This document shows, piece after piece, positions 37,286-46,815 of a DNA stretch of 64,000 nt; position 1 is the stretch's first letter; the number at the start of each line of letters is the position of its first letter. The stretch is from Brasilonema angustatum HA4187-MV1. GTDB taxonomy: Bacteria > Cyanobacteriota > Cyanobacteriia > Cyanobacteriales > Nostocaceae. Both the position numbers and the translations under genes were made by a program. The notes beneath the pieces were generated by a model, which saw only the letters and a program-made list of their open reading frames with translations, was not told the DNA's origin and made no database searches. The DNA lies in the NCBI GenBank assembly GCA_019359695.1, contig JAHHGV010000017.1, positions 1-64,000 on the forward strand. The letters run 5' to 3'.

Positions 37286-38464
37286 TTAAAAGTTGTAACC
37301 AACACCAAGCACTAGCCCAACATCAGTTTGATCAAGGAAACCAACGTTTAGACCTGCAGTGGCGGTGAACTCACGTGATAAGGGCACATCCACACCACCA
37401 GTCAGAAGAAAGCCGACGCTGCTATCTCCACTTGTGGAAATTGCTGCTCCTGCGCCAACGTAAGGAATAAAATTTATTTGTTCTTCTTCAAAGTCTGTGA
37501 CTGGTTTAACTGGAAAGTCAAATGTTACAGGCAGAAGAAAAACAGCATTATCGCTAAATACAGCAGCAGGGCGAAAAGAAAAGTTTTTTGTTATACCAAT
37601 TTTGCTAAAGATAGTGAAGGCATTGTCAGCTAGAGCAGTATCGCCGCCACTGAATCCAAAATTTGGACCAATTCCGATATAGTTACGAGTTCCTCTAACG
37701 GGTAACAGTTCTGATGCTCCGTTTCGTATTCGTGGCGTAGGCGCTGGCGCTGGTGTTAAAGTTGGCGCTGGCGCTGGTGTTAAAGTTGGCGCTGGTGTTA
37801 AAGTCGGCGCGGGTGATGGTGTTAAAGTTGGCGCGGGTGATGGTGTTAAAGTTGGCGCGGGTGATGGTGTTAAAGTTGGCGCGGGTGATGGTGTTAAAGT
37901 TGGCGCTGGCGCTGGTGTTAAAGTTGGCGCGGGTGATGGTGTTAAAGTTGGCGCTGGCGCTGGTGTTAAAGTCGGCGCGGGTGATGGTGTTAAAGTTGGC
38001 GCGGGTGATGGTGTTAAAGTTGGCGCGGGTGATGGTGTTAAAGTCGGCGTTGGCGCTGGTGTTAAAGTCGGCGTTGGCGCTGGTGTTGGGCTGAGCGGAT
38101 TTTCTGGAGGTGTTGGGCTGAGGGGGTTTTCTGGAGGTGTTGGACTAGGTGTCTGATTTTGTGAAGGTGTTGGGGTTGGGCTGACGGGATTTTCTGGAGG
38201 TGTTGGACTGAGCGGATTTTCTGGAGGTGTTGGACTAGGTGTCTGATTTTGTGAAGGTGTTGGGGTTGGGCTGACGGGATTTTCTGGAGGTGTTTGGCTG
38301 ATCGGATTTTTTGCAGGTGGTAAGGTTGATGGTGTTGTTGGCGATCGATTAACAGCCGAAGGTTGCGCTAAGGATGGTTGTAGAGAAATAGCTAAACTCG
38401 TAATACCTAGTAAAGAAGTTTTAGACAAAACTAATCTCAGCTTTGTAAGTAACTTTTGATTCAT
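37286..38464 (-). CDS. Secreted Pro/Thr-repeat protein with C-terminal outer-membrane beta-barrel
   Basis: 392 residues. A signal peptide ([17 protein letters not shown]) is followed by ~210 residues of low-complexity repeats: [10 protein letters not shown]-type units, then [16 protein letters not shown] units. The last ~150 residues look like a small beta-barrel ([37 protein letters not shown] with the terminal aromatic). The expected location is the outer membrane, with the Pro/Thr stretch as a periplasmic or wall-spanning stalk. Function is unknown. It follows the decayed end of the biosynthetic cluster on the opposite strand and has no operon partner. Confidence 0.75.
   Translation of the reverse strand: MNQKLLTKLRLVLSKTSLLGITSLAISLQPSLAQPSAVNRSPTTPSTLPPAKNPISQTPPENPVSPTPTPSQNQTPSPTPPENPLSPTPPENPVSPTPTPSQNQTPSPTPPENPLSPTPPENPLSPTPAPTPTLTPAPTPTLTPSPAPTLTPSPAPTLTPSPAPTLTPAPAPTLTPSPAPTLTPAPAPTLTPSPAPTLTPSPAPTLTPSPAPTLTPSPAPTLTPAPTLTPAPAPTLTPAPAPTPRIRNGASELLPVRGTRNYIGIGPNFGFSGGDTALADNAFTIFSKIGITKNFSFRPAAVFSDNAVFLLPVTFDFPVKPVTDFEEEQINFIPYVGAGAAISTSGDSSVGFLLTGGVDVPLSREFTATAGLNVGFLDQTDVGLVLGVGYNF
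37739..38088. repeat. 24-bp tandem repeat array encoding TLTPSPAP units
   Basis: Near-perfect head-to-tail copies of GGTGTTAAAGTTGGCGCGGGTGAT and the variant ending in GCTGGCGCT, about fourteen units, some 18 bp. Mixing of the two unit types suggests repeated slippage or unequal exchange. The array lies fully within the 37286-38464 gene and keeps the frame. Confidence 0.85.
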
Positions 38465-38904
38465 TTCTCACTCCTCTAAATATCAACACACACCGAAGAC
38501 ATAAATAGACCGATCACTGACTGGTACTTGAAGCTAGAAGGTAGACAGCCTAAAAGTATAAGCAAATAAAGCTTGTAAAATCGGTTTTGGAGTGTTGCAG
38601 GTCGCCGAATGATGGGTTTATAAGCATTGCGGCAGCACTTAACACACTCTACATAATCTCATGTTTTTTAGCTTGAACTACTTATGTTTAGTTTTCTTTT
38701 AAGTAAAAAATACTAAAAATATAACGTAATAAGTCCAATTTAAAGTTTCTGATTTTATCATACATTTTTGCCAAAAGAAATTTACAATATTCATTTGGCT
38801 TGATTATTATGCTTTTCCTAGTTGATAGAAAATTTTTCCTAAGCAGTGTGATTATTTAAACACTGGCTCTGACAAAATATGCTGAAATAATATAAGATGA
38901 AAAA
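38465..38904. other. AT-rich gene-free spacer
   Basis: 440 bp without an open frame of note. It is strongly AT-rich (especially 38640-38890) and probably holds the promoter of the divergent-side 37286-38464 gene, since both flanking genes are on the minus strand. No hairpin terminator stands out. Confidence 0.4.
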
Positions 38905-40443
38905 TTATTGACAGCTTAAAACCTTATTACTTCCTTGCAATTTTCCCCGCTGCCAAATTCCACTATAACGCAAGCCGTCTTTAGATATCCAAGTACCTTG
39001 ACCATCAAATTGGTTGTTTTTGAATTCTCCTATATATTGACAACCATTTTTGAAAGTAAATTTACCTGTACCTTGAAAAGAATTTTTATCAAACTGACCT
39101 ACGTAACGCTCACCATTTCCACGTACCAAGTTTCCACAACCGCTATATACTCCATTTTTTAGTTCTCCATCATATCGAGAATATCCACCAAACTTGCGAT
39201 CGGGAAAGATAATGATTCCTTTGCCTGTCAGTGGTGAATTCTTTGGGAAACCATAAACTTTGGCTGAACCAATTTTCCTATCGGGCGTACTTGGTAGAGG
39301 TGGTATTGGTGTTTCTGGGCAAACCAGTTGCACGTCATATGTGGCTTGTGGCGAATCAGGTGTGGTTTGTGGCGAGTCAGGTGTGGGTTGTTTGGAATCA
39401 GCGACGGTTTTTTGTGAATCGGGTGTGGGTTGTTTGGAATCAGCGACGGGTTTTTCTAAATCGGGTGTGGGTTGTCTCCAAAAACTCATAAATAACAATC
39501 CCACTCCGATTAGCACACCCACGCCAACTCCAGTACCAATTAATACTTTTTGGTAAAGTTTCAATTCTCGTCGTGTTGGGGTTGGTAATGGCGGTACCGG
39601 TAGTGGCGATGGCGAGGGTAATGAAGATGGTCTTAGCGCTTGCAACGCCTCGGATGCTGTTTGATAACGTTTATTGAAGTTATGGCACACCATTTTATCT
39701 AATACATCTGCCAGTCTAGGGCTAACCGAAGCCCGATTTCGCCAAATGACTTCCAAAGTTTCGGAGTTTTTTGGCAGTTCTTGAGGTCTGATCCCAGTTA
39801 AAGCATAAATTCCCAGCATCCCCACTGCATAAACATCGCTGCTTAACTTGGGATACCCATTCAATTGTTCGCTGGGCATATAGCCATAAGTACCAACAAT
39901 AACGGAGACGTTTGTTTGCCCTTGAGCATTCACTACTAATGCGCTAATTTGCTTGACAGCGCCAAAGTCTATCAATACTATCTTGCCGTCTGTCTTGCGC
40001 CGCATTAAATTTTGTGGTTTGATGTCTCGGTGAATGATATTTTTATTGTGAACAAATGTAAGAACTTCTAAAATTTCCTGTAATAGCTGTGTAACTTCAG
40101 CTTCATTTAACCTCTTAGCAGGAAAAATTTCCCCACTTAAATCGTGCCCATCTATAAATTTTTGTACTAGATAAAATTCGCCGTTTTCTTCAAAGTGGGC
40201 GAAAAGTCGGGGAATTTGACTGCACTCATTGCCTAAGCTATATAAAACTTTTGCTTCTCTGTCAAATAACACTCTGGCAAGTTGCAAATCTTCTGGATTT
40301 TGCATTTGCTTGAGGTTTTTTACAACACACAGAGGATGATCAGGTAAATCTAAATCTTCAGCTAAATAAGTAACTCCAAAGCTACCACTTCCTAAGAGTC
40401 TGACAATTTTGTAGCGTTGGCGGAGAATTTGACCGAGGAGCAT
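38905..40443 (-). CDS. Ser/Thr protein kinase with transmembrane helix and MORN repeats
   Basis: 512 residues. The kinase domain (~1-275) has the glycine loop LLGSGSFGVTYLAED, the Lys in CVVKNLKQ, HRDIKPQNLM, DFGAVKQ and GTYGYMPSEQ. A Pro-rich linker leads to a helix (VLIGTGVGVGVLIGVGLLF, ~307-327), then degenerate PTPDS repeats. At the C-terminus four MORN units (YDGELKNGVYSGCGNL, YVGQFDKNSFQGTGKF, YIGEFKNNQFDGQGTW, YSGIWQRGKLQG) presumably lie outside the cytoplasm and bind envelope or lipid ligands. All catalytic residues are present, so it should be active. It stands alone on the minus strand. Confidence 0.9.
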   Translation of the reverse strand: MLLGQILRQRYKIVRLLGSGSFGVTYLAEDLDLPDHPLCVVKNLKQMQNPEDLQLARVLFDREAKVLYSLGNECSQIPRLFAHFEENGEFYLVQKFIDGHDLSGEIFPAKRLNEAEVTQLLQEILEVLTFVHNKNIIHRDIKPQNLMRRKTDGKIVLIDFGAVKQISALVVNAQGQTNVSVIVGTYGYMPSEQLNGYPKLSSDVYAVGMLGIYALTGIRPQELPKNSETLEVIWRNRASVSPRLADVLDKMVCHNFNKRYQTASEALQALRPSSLPSPSPLPVPPLPTPTRRELKLYQKVLIGTGVGVGVLIGVGLLFMSFWRQPTPDLEKPVADSKQPTPDSQKTVADSKQPTPDSPQTTPDSPQATYDVQLVCPETPIPPLPSTPDRKIGSAKVYGFPKNSPLTGKGIIIFPDRKFGGYSRYDGELKNGVYSGCGNLVRGNGERYVGQFDKNSFQGTGKFTFKNGCQYIGEFKNNQFDGQGTWISKDGLRYSGIWQRGKLQGSNKVLSCQ

Positions 40444-40753
40444 TACTATTTAACCAAAAACAAAATGAATTCTCTTAAATTTTGGCACATACAACCTAAT
40501 AGCCCAACTCCTTTGTTTGTGCAAGTGAACACAGAGAGTTTTTCACCTGCTTGGCAAAACGAATTGTATAACTGTATAATGACACCCCAGTAAGCACGGA
40601 TACTGTTAGCGTCGAATCCATAAGATGCGATGATCTCTTCTTTTTTTATAACACTCCATTCCTTCGTGTGGAAAAGCAATAGGCTACTGCCTTTAAGTAC
40701 GATAGCTTACAATTAGATGGTACGGGTACTGAAAGTTCCCGCTCCGAAAAACC

Positions 40754-41080
40754 TACACAGAGCTAGGCAAACCTAGCCATCTTGGAGCAGAAAAACTAAT
40801 TGCCGCACAGAAATATAACCAGCAAATTGCTGTTTTAATCAAGAGTTTTGTCGCGCCTTCTAATGTTTCCGAGTTTCATATAGCGCTATGACAATTTTTG
40901 AACTACCGACTTATTTTACGTCTGAAGCAGCCACAACGAATTCTCTATTTAGCAGTCCCATTGGACATTTATGAAGATTTTTTTTCTGAAGAACTCCCTC
41001 AGCTTAGTCTAAAGGAATATCAGATCAAGGTTTTGGTATTCGATCCTGAACTGGAGGTCATCACACAGTGGATAAACTAA
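40754..41080 (+). pseudogene. XisH-like protein gene with an in-frame stop and degraded start
   Basis: Reading frame +: HLGAEKLIAAQKYNQQIAVL and IKSFVAPSNVSEFHIAL, then TGA at 40889-40891, then QFLNYRLILRLKQPQRILYL and AVPLDIYEDFFSEELPQ to the stop at 41080. This is the XisH family (fdxN-element excision controlling factor, endonuclease-like fold); the stop replaces the Gly of the usual ALGQ(F/Y), a one-base change. The N-terminal ~40 codons are not recognisable. The 3' end overlaps xisI by 13 bp, as in intact pairs. Confidence 0.8.
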
Positions 41081-41403
41081 ACCAGTACTGTCAAGCAATC
41101 AAGCAAATTTTGACGCGCTATAGTCAGATCAAGCCTTCCTTTGGCGAGATTGAGCGCTATACTGCATTTGATACTGAGCAAGATCACTATCAGGTGATTA
41201 GCGTTGGCTGGGAAAATCGTCGTCGCGTTTATGGATGCTTAATCCACATTGATATCAAAAGCGACAAAATTTGGATTCAGTACGATGGCACTGAAGATGG
41301 AATCGCTAATGAGTTAGTGGAGTTAGGCGTTCCCAAAGACAACATTGTTCTGGCATATAAATCTCCGTTTATGCGTAAATATACTGATTTTGCAGTGGGA
41401 TAA
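41068..41403 (+). CDS. XisI family protein
   Basis: 111 residues with typical XisI landmarks: KLNQYCQAIKQILTRYSQI, DHYQVISVGWENRRRVYGCL, HIDIKSDKIWIQYDGTEDGI, ANELVELGVPKDNIVLAY. XisI with XisH was found to control excision of the fdxN element in Anabaena, but many xisHI pairs sit far from any element, and their role there is unknown. The GTG start overlaps the xisH stop. Since its xisH partner is broken, this copy may be orphaned. Confidence 0.9.
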   Translation: MDKLNQYCQAIKQILTRYSQIKPSFGEIERYTAFDTEQDHYQVISVGWENRRRVYGCLIHIDIKSDKIWIQYDGTEDGIANELVELGVPKDNIVLAYKSPFMRKYTDFAVG

Positions 41404-41439
41404 AATTATGAAAGTTTAGTATTTTAAAATAATATAAAT

Positions 41440-42771
41440 ATGGAAAGAAATATGGAAAAACAAACAATTCATGTTATCGGAGGTGGACTAGCTGGGACAG
41501 AAGCAGCTTGGCAAATTGCCTCTGTTGGAATATCGGTCGTTCTGTGGGAAATGCGCCCAAATCGCTTCGGTGGTGCACATCACACGGAACATTTAGCGGA
41601 ATTAGTGTGTAGCAATTCTTTTGGGGCAATGGCAAGCGATCGCGCCGCTGGTCTTTTGCATGAAGAACTACGCCAACTCAATTCTATTGTGATCTCAAAA
41701 GCCGATGAACACGCGGTTCCTGCTGGTGGAGCACTTGCAGTCGATAGAGGACAATTTAGTCAGGATTTGACGCAAACTCTCGCTCAGCATCCTCTGATTG
41801 AACTGCGTCGAGAGGCATTACGTGTTATCCCAGAAGGAATTGTCGTTTTGGCAACTGGTCCTTTAACAAGTCCGGAATTGGCAGAAGATTTACGCCGTTT
41901 CACAGGGATGGAATACCTCAGCTTTTTCGATGCCGCAAGCCCAATCATTGTCGGAGAATCGATTAACCACGATATTGCTTTTCTCGCCTCTCGTTACGAC
42001 AAGGGTGAAGCTGCATATTTAAACTGCCCGATGAATAAAGAGCAGTACTTGCAGTTTTGGCAAGAACTGCGTACTGCTGAACAAGTAGAATTGAAGGATT
42101 TTGAACGGGAAACGGCGAAATTTTTTGAAGCCTGTTTACCAATTGAGGAACTCGCACGCCGAGGGGAAGACACGATGCGTTATGGTCCTCTTAAGCCAGT
42201 CGGGTTATCGGATAGTCGGACTGGAGAACGCCCTTATGCTGTGATACAGTTGCGGCAAGAAGACAAAGCAGGTCAACTTTGGAATATGGTAGGATTCCAA
42301 ACAAATCTGCGTTGGGGTGAGCAAAAGCGTATTTTCCAAATGATCCCTGGTTTGGAAAATGCTGAGTTCGTGCGGTTGGGAGTCATGCACCGCAACACCT
42401 TTCTCAACGCGCCTGTGCTGATGCAGCCTAATTTGCAATTTATCAACCGTCCAACGTTGCTAGCTGCTGGACAGTTAATTGGAACTGAAGGATATACTGC
42501 AGCCGCCGCCGGTGGTTGGTTGGCGGGAACGAATGCAGCGCGGCTAGCTTTGGGGAAAGAACCTTTGACTCTACCCAAGACGACGATGATGGGGTCACTG
42601 TTTGAGTTTATCAGTTCCGCTTCGCCTAAGCATTTTCAACCGATGCCTCCTAATTTTGGGGTATTACCAGAATTGGGTCAGAAAATCAAAAATAAACAAG
42701 AGCGTTACGGACGTTATCGCGATCGCGCTTTGGCTGACTTGAAGGAATTGATAAACAGTGTTCAGCAGTAA
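41440..42771 (+). CDS. trmFO: Folate-dependent tRNA (uracil-5)-methyltransferase TrmFO
   Basis: 443 residues. Transfers a methyl from methylenetetrahydrofolate to U54 of tRNA, using FAD. The N-terminal FAD-binding motif [18 protein letters not shown] is followed by [50 protein letters not shown] and [15 protein letters not shown], all typical of the Gid/TrmFO family. An alternative ATG lies at 41452. It is a housekeeping gene with no functional link to its neighbours; it is followed by short repeats. Confidence 0.95.
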   Translation: MERNMEKQTIHVIGGGLAGTEAAWQIASVGISVVLWEMRPNRFGGAHHTEHLAELVCSNSFGAMASDRAAGLLHEELRQLNSIVISKADEHAVPAGGALAVDRGQFSQDLTQTLAQHPLIELRREALRVIPEGIVVLATGPLTSPELAEDLRRFTGMEYLSFFDAASPIIVGESINHDIAFLASRYDKGEAAYLNCPMNKEQYLQFWQELRTAEQVELKDFERETAKFFEACLPIEELARRGEDTMRYGPLKPVGLSDSRTGERPYAVIQLRQEDKAGQLWNMVGFQTNLRWGEQKRIFQMIPGLENAEFVRLGVMHRNTFLNAPVLMQPNLQFINRPTLLAAGQLIGTEGYTAAAAGGWLAGTNAARLALGKEPLTLPKTTMMGSLFEFISSASPKHFQPMPPNFGVLPELGQKIKNKQERYGRYRDRALADLKELINSVQQ

Positions 42772-43018
42772 AGTGCTGAGTCAGGGACTGAGGAAGTGTT
42801 AGCGCAGCGTTAACGAAGTGGACCGTAGGTCGCCGTAGGCTGGGAGTGAGGGAGGGAGTGTTAGCGCAGCGAGCCGTAGGCTGGGAGTGAGGGAGAGACT
42901 TCTAATTCTAAATTCTGAATTTTGAATTTTGAATTTTGAATTTTGTTAGCGCAGCGGGACGCAGTCCATTTTGAATTGTCTTGTCCCCTTGTCCTTCATC
43001 AAGACTCAGAACTCAGGA
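42772..43018. repeat. Short repeats after trmFO
   Basis: The spacer is filled with repeats: GTTAGCGCAGCG words (three times), a duplicated GCCGTAGGCTGGGAGTGAGG unit, and a heptamer array (TGAATTT repeated about four times at 42915-42945). No gene is seen. Confidence 0.7.
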
Positions 43019-43339
43019 CTATTTTGATATCCTTCGCTGGTCTATAATTGTTTCGTCATTGGTTGTAGCTATTCCGTGTATACCGATCGCTGCGATCGTT
43101 ATACCAATGAAGCCCCAAGTCCCATTTGTGAATGCATTCATCCGATGAACGAAACTACGATGATAGGCAAGATCCAACTGTCTATTATTGGTTCTTCCAT
43201 CCCTAGCTAACTTGTCCACATATCTTTCCGTTCTTTGTAACTCCGTATACTCAGTGTTAAACGAGTAAAGCGATGATCCCGCTATCAATAAACCTGGAAT
43301 AACCAAGGCAATAAAGAGAATTGCTCTGCCTATGCTCAT
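43019..43339 (-). CDS. Small two-helix membrane protein, unknown function
   Basis: 106 residues. An N-terminal hydrophobic helix (ILFIALVIPGLLIAGSSLY), then a charged central segment of ~50 residues (ERYVDKLARDGRTNNRQLDL), a second helix (GTWGFIGITIAAIGIHGI) and a short charged tail. The charge pattern suggests the loop faces the periplasm or the cytoplasm as one soluble unit. No family recognised. Codon use and topology look real. Confidence 0.6.
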   Translation of the reverse strand: MSIGRAILFIALVIPGLLIAGSSLYSFNTEYTELQRTERYVDKLARDGRTNNRQLDLAYHRSFVHRMNAFTNGTWGFIGITIAAIGIHGIATTNDETIIDQRRISK

Positions 43340-43620
43340 ACAACCTCGTTAGGCAATATATTTGAGTTAATGCTGACATGGCGAGCATTTATTGATAGTA
43401 TCTGGCGAACAAATTAGAAAAATCGTCCACTCTGAGGTGAAAGAAAATTCCGGGAATAATACCCTGGGAAATCTAATATCAAGGGCATAAAAGCTCACCT
43501 TCCAGAACATCAGGGAAAAATGAGCAGCGATTTTTTCTTATATTTTGCTGCACATTATGCATCTATCGCAATCCTAAATCATAAGCCCTGCGGGCAGGCT
43601 TTGCGCTTACGTGAGAAACA

Positions 43621-43654
43621 AGATCCCCGACTTCGTAAAAGAAGTCGGGGATCT
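43621..43654. repeat. Hairpin repeat
   Basis: A perfect 14-bp inverted repeat (AGATCCCCGACTTC / GAAGTCGGGGATCT) with a 6-base loop. It is related to the hairpins at 2607-2640 and 56184-56214. Overlapping ORF calls here are artefacts. Confidence 0.7.
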
Positions 43655-43725
43655 GTGGCTTTCAATTTTCACAAATCAAATTGGTGTGTTTGCAACCCAA
43701 GCAGCAGTCTAATACTATTTCACGA

Positions 43726-43812
43726 AATTCCTAATACAAATGATTGGTCTCTAATTCTTTCTCCCTGCTCCCTGCTCCCCATTTGTATCAACCTTAAAGT
43801 GAAACGGTATAA
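43726..43812 (-). repeat. Dispersed element, inverted copy of 24424-24520
   Basis: Shares AATACAAATGATTGGTCTCT, then AATTCTTTC, and ends CATTTGTATCAACCTTAAAG with the reverse complement of 24424-24520. The inner part differs. It is probably a short non-autonomous repeat. Confidence 0.6.
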
Positions 43813-43842
43813 CAATCTGGTGTAGCGGACGGAATAAAGATC

Positions 43843-43871
43843 TTGGTGGCAAATCAAAGCTATGCTATAAT
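43843..43871 (+). promoter_or_regulatory. Probable sigma-70 promoter of tRNA-Arg
   Basis: TTGGTG (43843-43848), a 17-base spacer and a perfect TATAAT (43866-43871) lie 37 bases upstream of the tRNA. This fits a vegetative promoter with transcription starting near 43878. Confidence 0.6.
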
Positions 43872-43908
43872 TAATTGCAGTAGCGAACTTTGATGTTTAC
43901 TACTTTAA

Positions 43909-43981
43909 GGGCGCGTGGCTCAGTGGATAGAGCAACAGGTTCCGGTCCTGTGGGTCGGGGGTTCAAATCCCTCCGCGCTCG
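43909..43981 (+). tRNA. tRNA-Arg (anticodon CCG)
   Basis: 73 nt folding as a full cloverleaf: acceptor GGGCGCG with CGCGCTC (one G-U), D-arm GCTC/GAGC, anticodon stem ACAGG/CCTGT around the loop TTCCGGT, and T-arm with loop TTCAAAT. The anticodon CCG reads CGG arginine codons. CCA is not encoded. The discriminator base is G. Confidence 0.95.
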
Positions 43982-44192
43982 TTTTATGTAGATTGCCAAA
44001 TTATTTGACAAGTAATTTGTCGGATATATAGGAATCCGGTTTAATTTGGTGAGACCAGTGCTGCAGGAGGGTTTCCCGACCTAGGCATCTGGCGTATGCG
44101 CAAAGCGCACGCCCAGAGGTCTAAAGCGCAGCGGAACCGGAGGTTCTCCCCGATAGCCGTAAGGCGTGGCGTTAGCCATAGGGTTAATTGAC

Positions 44193-44275
44193 TCGTGCAG
44201 GTAGGGAACGCTTAACAGGGAACAGGGAACAGAAAGTGTACCTAGCTTCGTCAAAAGTCAAATATGAGTCCTATA
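44193..44275. repeat. Left direct repeat flanking the cysteine hydrolase gene
   Basis: Sequence from GACTCGTGCAGGTAGGGAAC through CTAGCTTCGTCAAAAGTC to ATATGAGTCCTAT recurs at 44864-44970 in the same orientation, with extra AGGGAACAGGGAACAG units there. An additional shared piece (ATAGGAATCCGGTTT) lies at 44028 and 44838. Confidence 0.75.
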
Positions 44276-44278
44276 ATA

Positions 44279-44806
44279 TTAGAAATATTTACTGATATCA
44301 AATTTATCTATCGGTTCAGTTATAATATTGCTTCTTCCAATTAGCTGACTTAAAACTAAAATACCTGCTTGGTGAAAATTATCACCTCCATTTGATGCTG
44401 AGTAATACTCTAAAATATAAGGATTAATATTGTTTTCAAAAAAATCAATGGCAGTTTTTAAGACACAAGCTTCAGTATCAATTCCACAAATAAAGACTGT
44501 ATGAATATCCCTTTTTTTAAGAAATCTAAGAGTTTCTTCATTGCAGCCAGTGTATATAGTTTTATTAAAAACAACCTTAGCAAATGGTTCAATTTCATCA
44601 ACAAGTTTGCGCTCTGTGTCTGAAAAAAATTTGTTCCAATTTAGATATCTTACATAAGGACTATCAAAGGTATTGAGAAATCTTGTGAAGATAACGTACT
44701 CAAATATCTTTTGCTCTAATAGAGACTTAATCCGTTGTATAACATGACTTGTATTTTGAGTTATGAATCCGTTTTGAAGATCAATGACAAATAGGCATAA
44801 GTTCAT
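44279..44806 (-). CDS. Isochorismatase-like cysteine hydrolase
   Basis: 175 residues. The catalytic triad of the isochorismatase/nicotinamidase superfamily is visible: Asp in FVIDLQNGF, Lys in VFNKTIYTG and Cys in GIDTEACVLKTA, with the cis-peptide region CGIDTEA. It probably hydrolyses an amide or vinyl ether of a small molecule; nicotinamidase, isochorismatase and N-carbamoyl hydrolases share this fold, and the substrate cannot be read. It is AT-rich and flanked on both sides by direct repeats, which suggests it arrived or moved as a unit. Confidence 0.8.
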   Translation of the reverse strand: MNLCLFVIDLQNGFITQNTSHVIQRIKSLLEQKIFEYVIFTRFLNTFDSPYVRYLNWNKFFSDTERKLVDEIEPFAKVVFNKTIYTGCNEETLRFLKKRDIHTVFICGIDTEACVLKTAIDFFENNINPYILEYYSASNGGDNFHQAGILVLSQLIGRSNIITEPIDKFDISKYF

Positions 44807-44863
44807 ATTGTTAAACCTGAGAAAATCTTGGAATTATATAGGAATCCGGTTTGATTTCTGAAT

Positions 44864-44971
44864 TGACTCGTAGAGGTAGGGAACGCTTAACAGGGAACAG
44901 GGAACAGGGAACAGGGAAGAAGCAATAAAAGATCTACCTAGCTTCGTCAAAAATCAAATATGAGTCCTATT
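44864..44971. repeat. Right direct repeat flanking the cysteine hydrolase gene
   Basis: The second copy of the 44193-44275 repeat, same orientation, with a GGGAACA heptamer expanded to about four units. It is followed (to 45227) by a GC-rich repeat that is the inverse of 24355-24435. Confidence 0.75.
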
Positions 44972-45227
44972 CCTATATATGCAATTTGGTATTAGCGCAC
45001 GGTTGCCAGTGCTCAACGCCCTGGTGGGAACAGCCACGCCTGACGGAAGAGCGCCAGTTCCCAGGGTGTGGAAAACCCTTACACCGTTCGGCTGAGCGCT
45101 CGCCTTGGCGTTGCCCTTACACGCCTACACCCCTGTATTTGTTCAGAGTATACCCTAAATATTTTCTGGAAAGACTGCTATCGTACTTGTAGCTAATATA
45201 CAGTCATTTATTACACAACCATTCATT

Positions 45228-46814
45228 ATGAGCTTTAAAGAACTTATTGGGCAGCTACCCAAGATTGCTAATGTTCTTGGTCAACTTCGCACACAAGCTC
45301 AGAACTATCCAAATCTTATTGAAGAATTACAGAAATGGGGACTAGATCCGACTCAGCCTCCAGAAAAACCGGATGCTATTTATGCTTGGAGTATCGTCAA
45401 GTATTATGACGAGTCTCAACAAATGCAGCCGATGATAAATTTGTTGGGCGAAGACGAGATAAAAAAGACTTTTGTTGAAAACTTTAACGCTAATGATTTA
45501 CAAAATTTTTTAAAATCAGCAAAAGATTTTATTGTTCGTAAGGGGTTGTGGGCTGAATTCAAAGAAGAAGAAGTTTACTTGAGAGCAGAGATTCAGAATT
45601 TTTATCGTATCTACACTAAAGTTGCAAAATGGACTAGACCTCCTCTAGAAGTTTTGAAGGATTCAAAATTTCCTGATTTGCCAGAATATTCGCCTTATCC
45701 AAAAGAGTTTCAAGCATTAATACAGAAAAAAATACAGTCATTTCGCGGTCGGGAATTTGTTTTTCAGAAAATACAACAGTTTATTTCCCGTAACTCTAAC
45801 GGTTATTTTACTATCGTGGGAGATGCAGGGATGGGAAAAAGCGCGATCGCCGCTAAGTTTATTTGGAATCATAAATTTCCTTGCTATTTCAATATTCGTG
45901 CTGAGGGTCGCAATAGACCTGAGTTGTTTTTGGAAAGTATTCGTCAACAGCTAATTAATCGTTATTGGTTGCAGAATGCTAAGGATGATAATTTACAAAC
46001 TTTGCTTCAAAAAGTCAGCGATAATCTGTTAGATGACGAACGCCTTGTGATTGTGGTTGATGCGCTTGATGAGGTAGAGCAAGAAGACCGAGATAAAAAT
46101 ATTTTAAATTTACCGACGACACTCCCCAATAAAGTTTTTTTCTTGTTGACGAGACGACCTTATGTTGCAGATAACAAGCGCTTGTACACTCAAAAAGTTC
46201 CTGAGGAGGAGTTAGATTTAAGATGTCAGGAATATGGAGATTTGAGCCGTCAGGATATTGAAAATTATATTTGGTTCTGTATCCAAGAAAATCCCAAAAC
46301 TGAAGATAGTCTCAGGAAATGGATTGAGGAGCGTAAAATAGCTGCTTTCACTTTCGTTGAACAGGTAGCTGACAAAAGTGAAAATAACTTTATGTATTTG
46401 TCTTATCTCTTACCTGGAATTGCTAAGGGAGAATACAATGACCTTTCTTTAGAAAAATTTCCCAAAGGTCTTCAGGAATACTATCGAACCCATTGGGTGA
46501 GGATGGGTATGGATACAGAACCTCAGGAAAATATTGTAATTATTCTATTTATTTTAGTGGAAATTAGTACGCCGATTCCTTGTGAGATGATGGCAGAAAT
46601 TGCCAACCAGGATGAATATGAGGTGGAAAAAATTTTGGATCAGTGGGTTGAGTATTTGAAAGACCAGAAAATAGCTCAAGAAACCTGCTATAGCATCTAC
46701 CATACAAGTTTCCTTGAATTCCTGAAAGGGAAACGGGAACTGAAGAAAACCCGGAAACTATTTGACGAAGTTAACCAAAACATTGCTGAATATTTTACAA
46801 GGAAGATGGCGTAA
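45228..46814 (+). CDS. STAND NTPase (NACHT-like); N-terminal part of a split STAND-WD40 gene
   Basis: 528 residues. Residues 1-150 are an unrecognised helical domain (LIGQLPKIANVLGQLRTQAQ; WAEFKEEEVYLRAEIQNFY). The NTPase has FRGREFVFQKIQQFI, Walker A VGDAGMGKSAIAAKF, Walker B LVIVVDALDEVEQED and an arginine-rich LLTRRPYV sensor, then a winged-helix-like region ending SIYHTSFLEFLKGKRE. STAND proteins are signal-dependent oligomerising switches; several act in anti-phage defence. The frame stops at 46814, but removing one copy of the 10-bp AAGATGGCGT at 46803-46812 would join it precisely to the WD40 ORF that follows. As it stands, the sensor repeats would be made as a separate protein. Confidence 0.85.
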   Translation: MSFKELIGQLPKIANVLGQLRTQAQNYPNLIEELQKWGLDPTQPPEKPDAIYAWSIVKYYDESQQMQPMINLLGEDEIKKTFVENFNANDLQNFLKSAKDFIVRKGLWAEFKEEEVYLRAEIQNFYRIYTKVAKWTRPPLEVLKDSKFPDLPEYSPYPKEFQALIQKKIQSFRGREFVFQKIQQFISRNSNGYFTIVGDAGMGKSAIAAKFIWNHKFPCYFNIRAEGRNRPELFLESIRQQLINRYWLQNAKDDNLQTLLQKVSDNLLDDERLVIVVDALDEVEQEDRDKNILNLPTTLPNKVFFLLTRRPYVADNKRLYTQKVPEEELDLRCQEYGDLSRQDIENYIWFCIQENPKTEDSLRKWIEERKIAAFTFVEQVADKSENNFMYLSYLLPGIAKGEYNDLSLEKFPKGLQEYYRTHWVRMGMDTEPQENIVIILFILVEISTPIPCEMMAEIANQDEYEVEKILDQWVEYLKDQKIAQETCYSIYHTSFLEFLKGKRELKKTRKLFDEVNQNIAEYFTRKMA

Positions 46815-46815
46815 G

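Noticed and set aside
37753-38094. 113-codon plus-strand ORF of repeated KLARVMVL
   Set aside because: Antisense shadow of the Pro/Thr tandem repeat.
40446-40679. 77-codon minus-strand ORF beside the MORN kinase
   Set aside because: No recognisable motif and no ribosome site; likely accidental.
43520-43825. 101-codon ORF upstream of the tRNA
   Set aside because: Made almost entirely of a hairpin repeat and a dispersed element.
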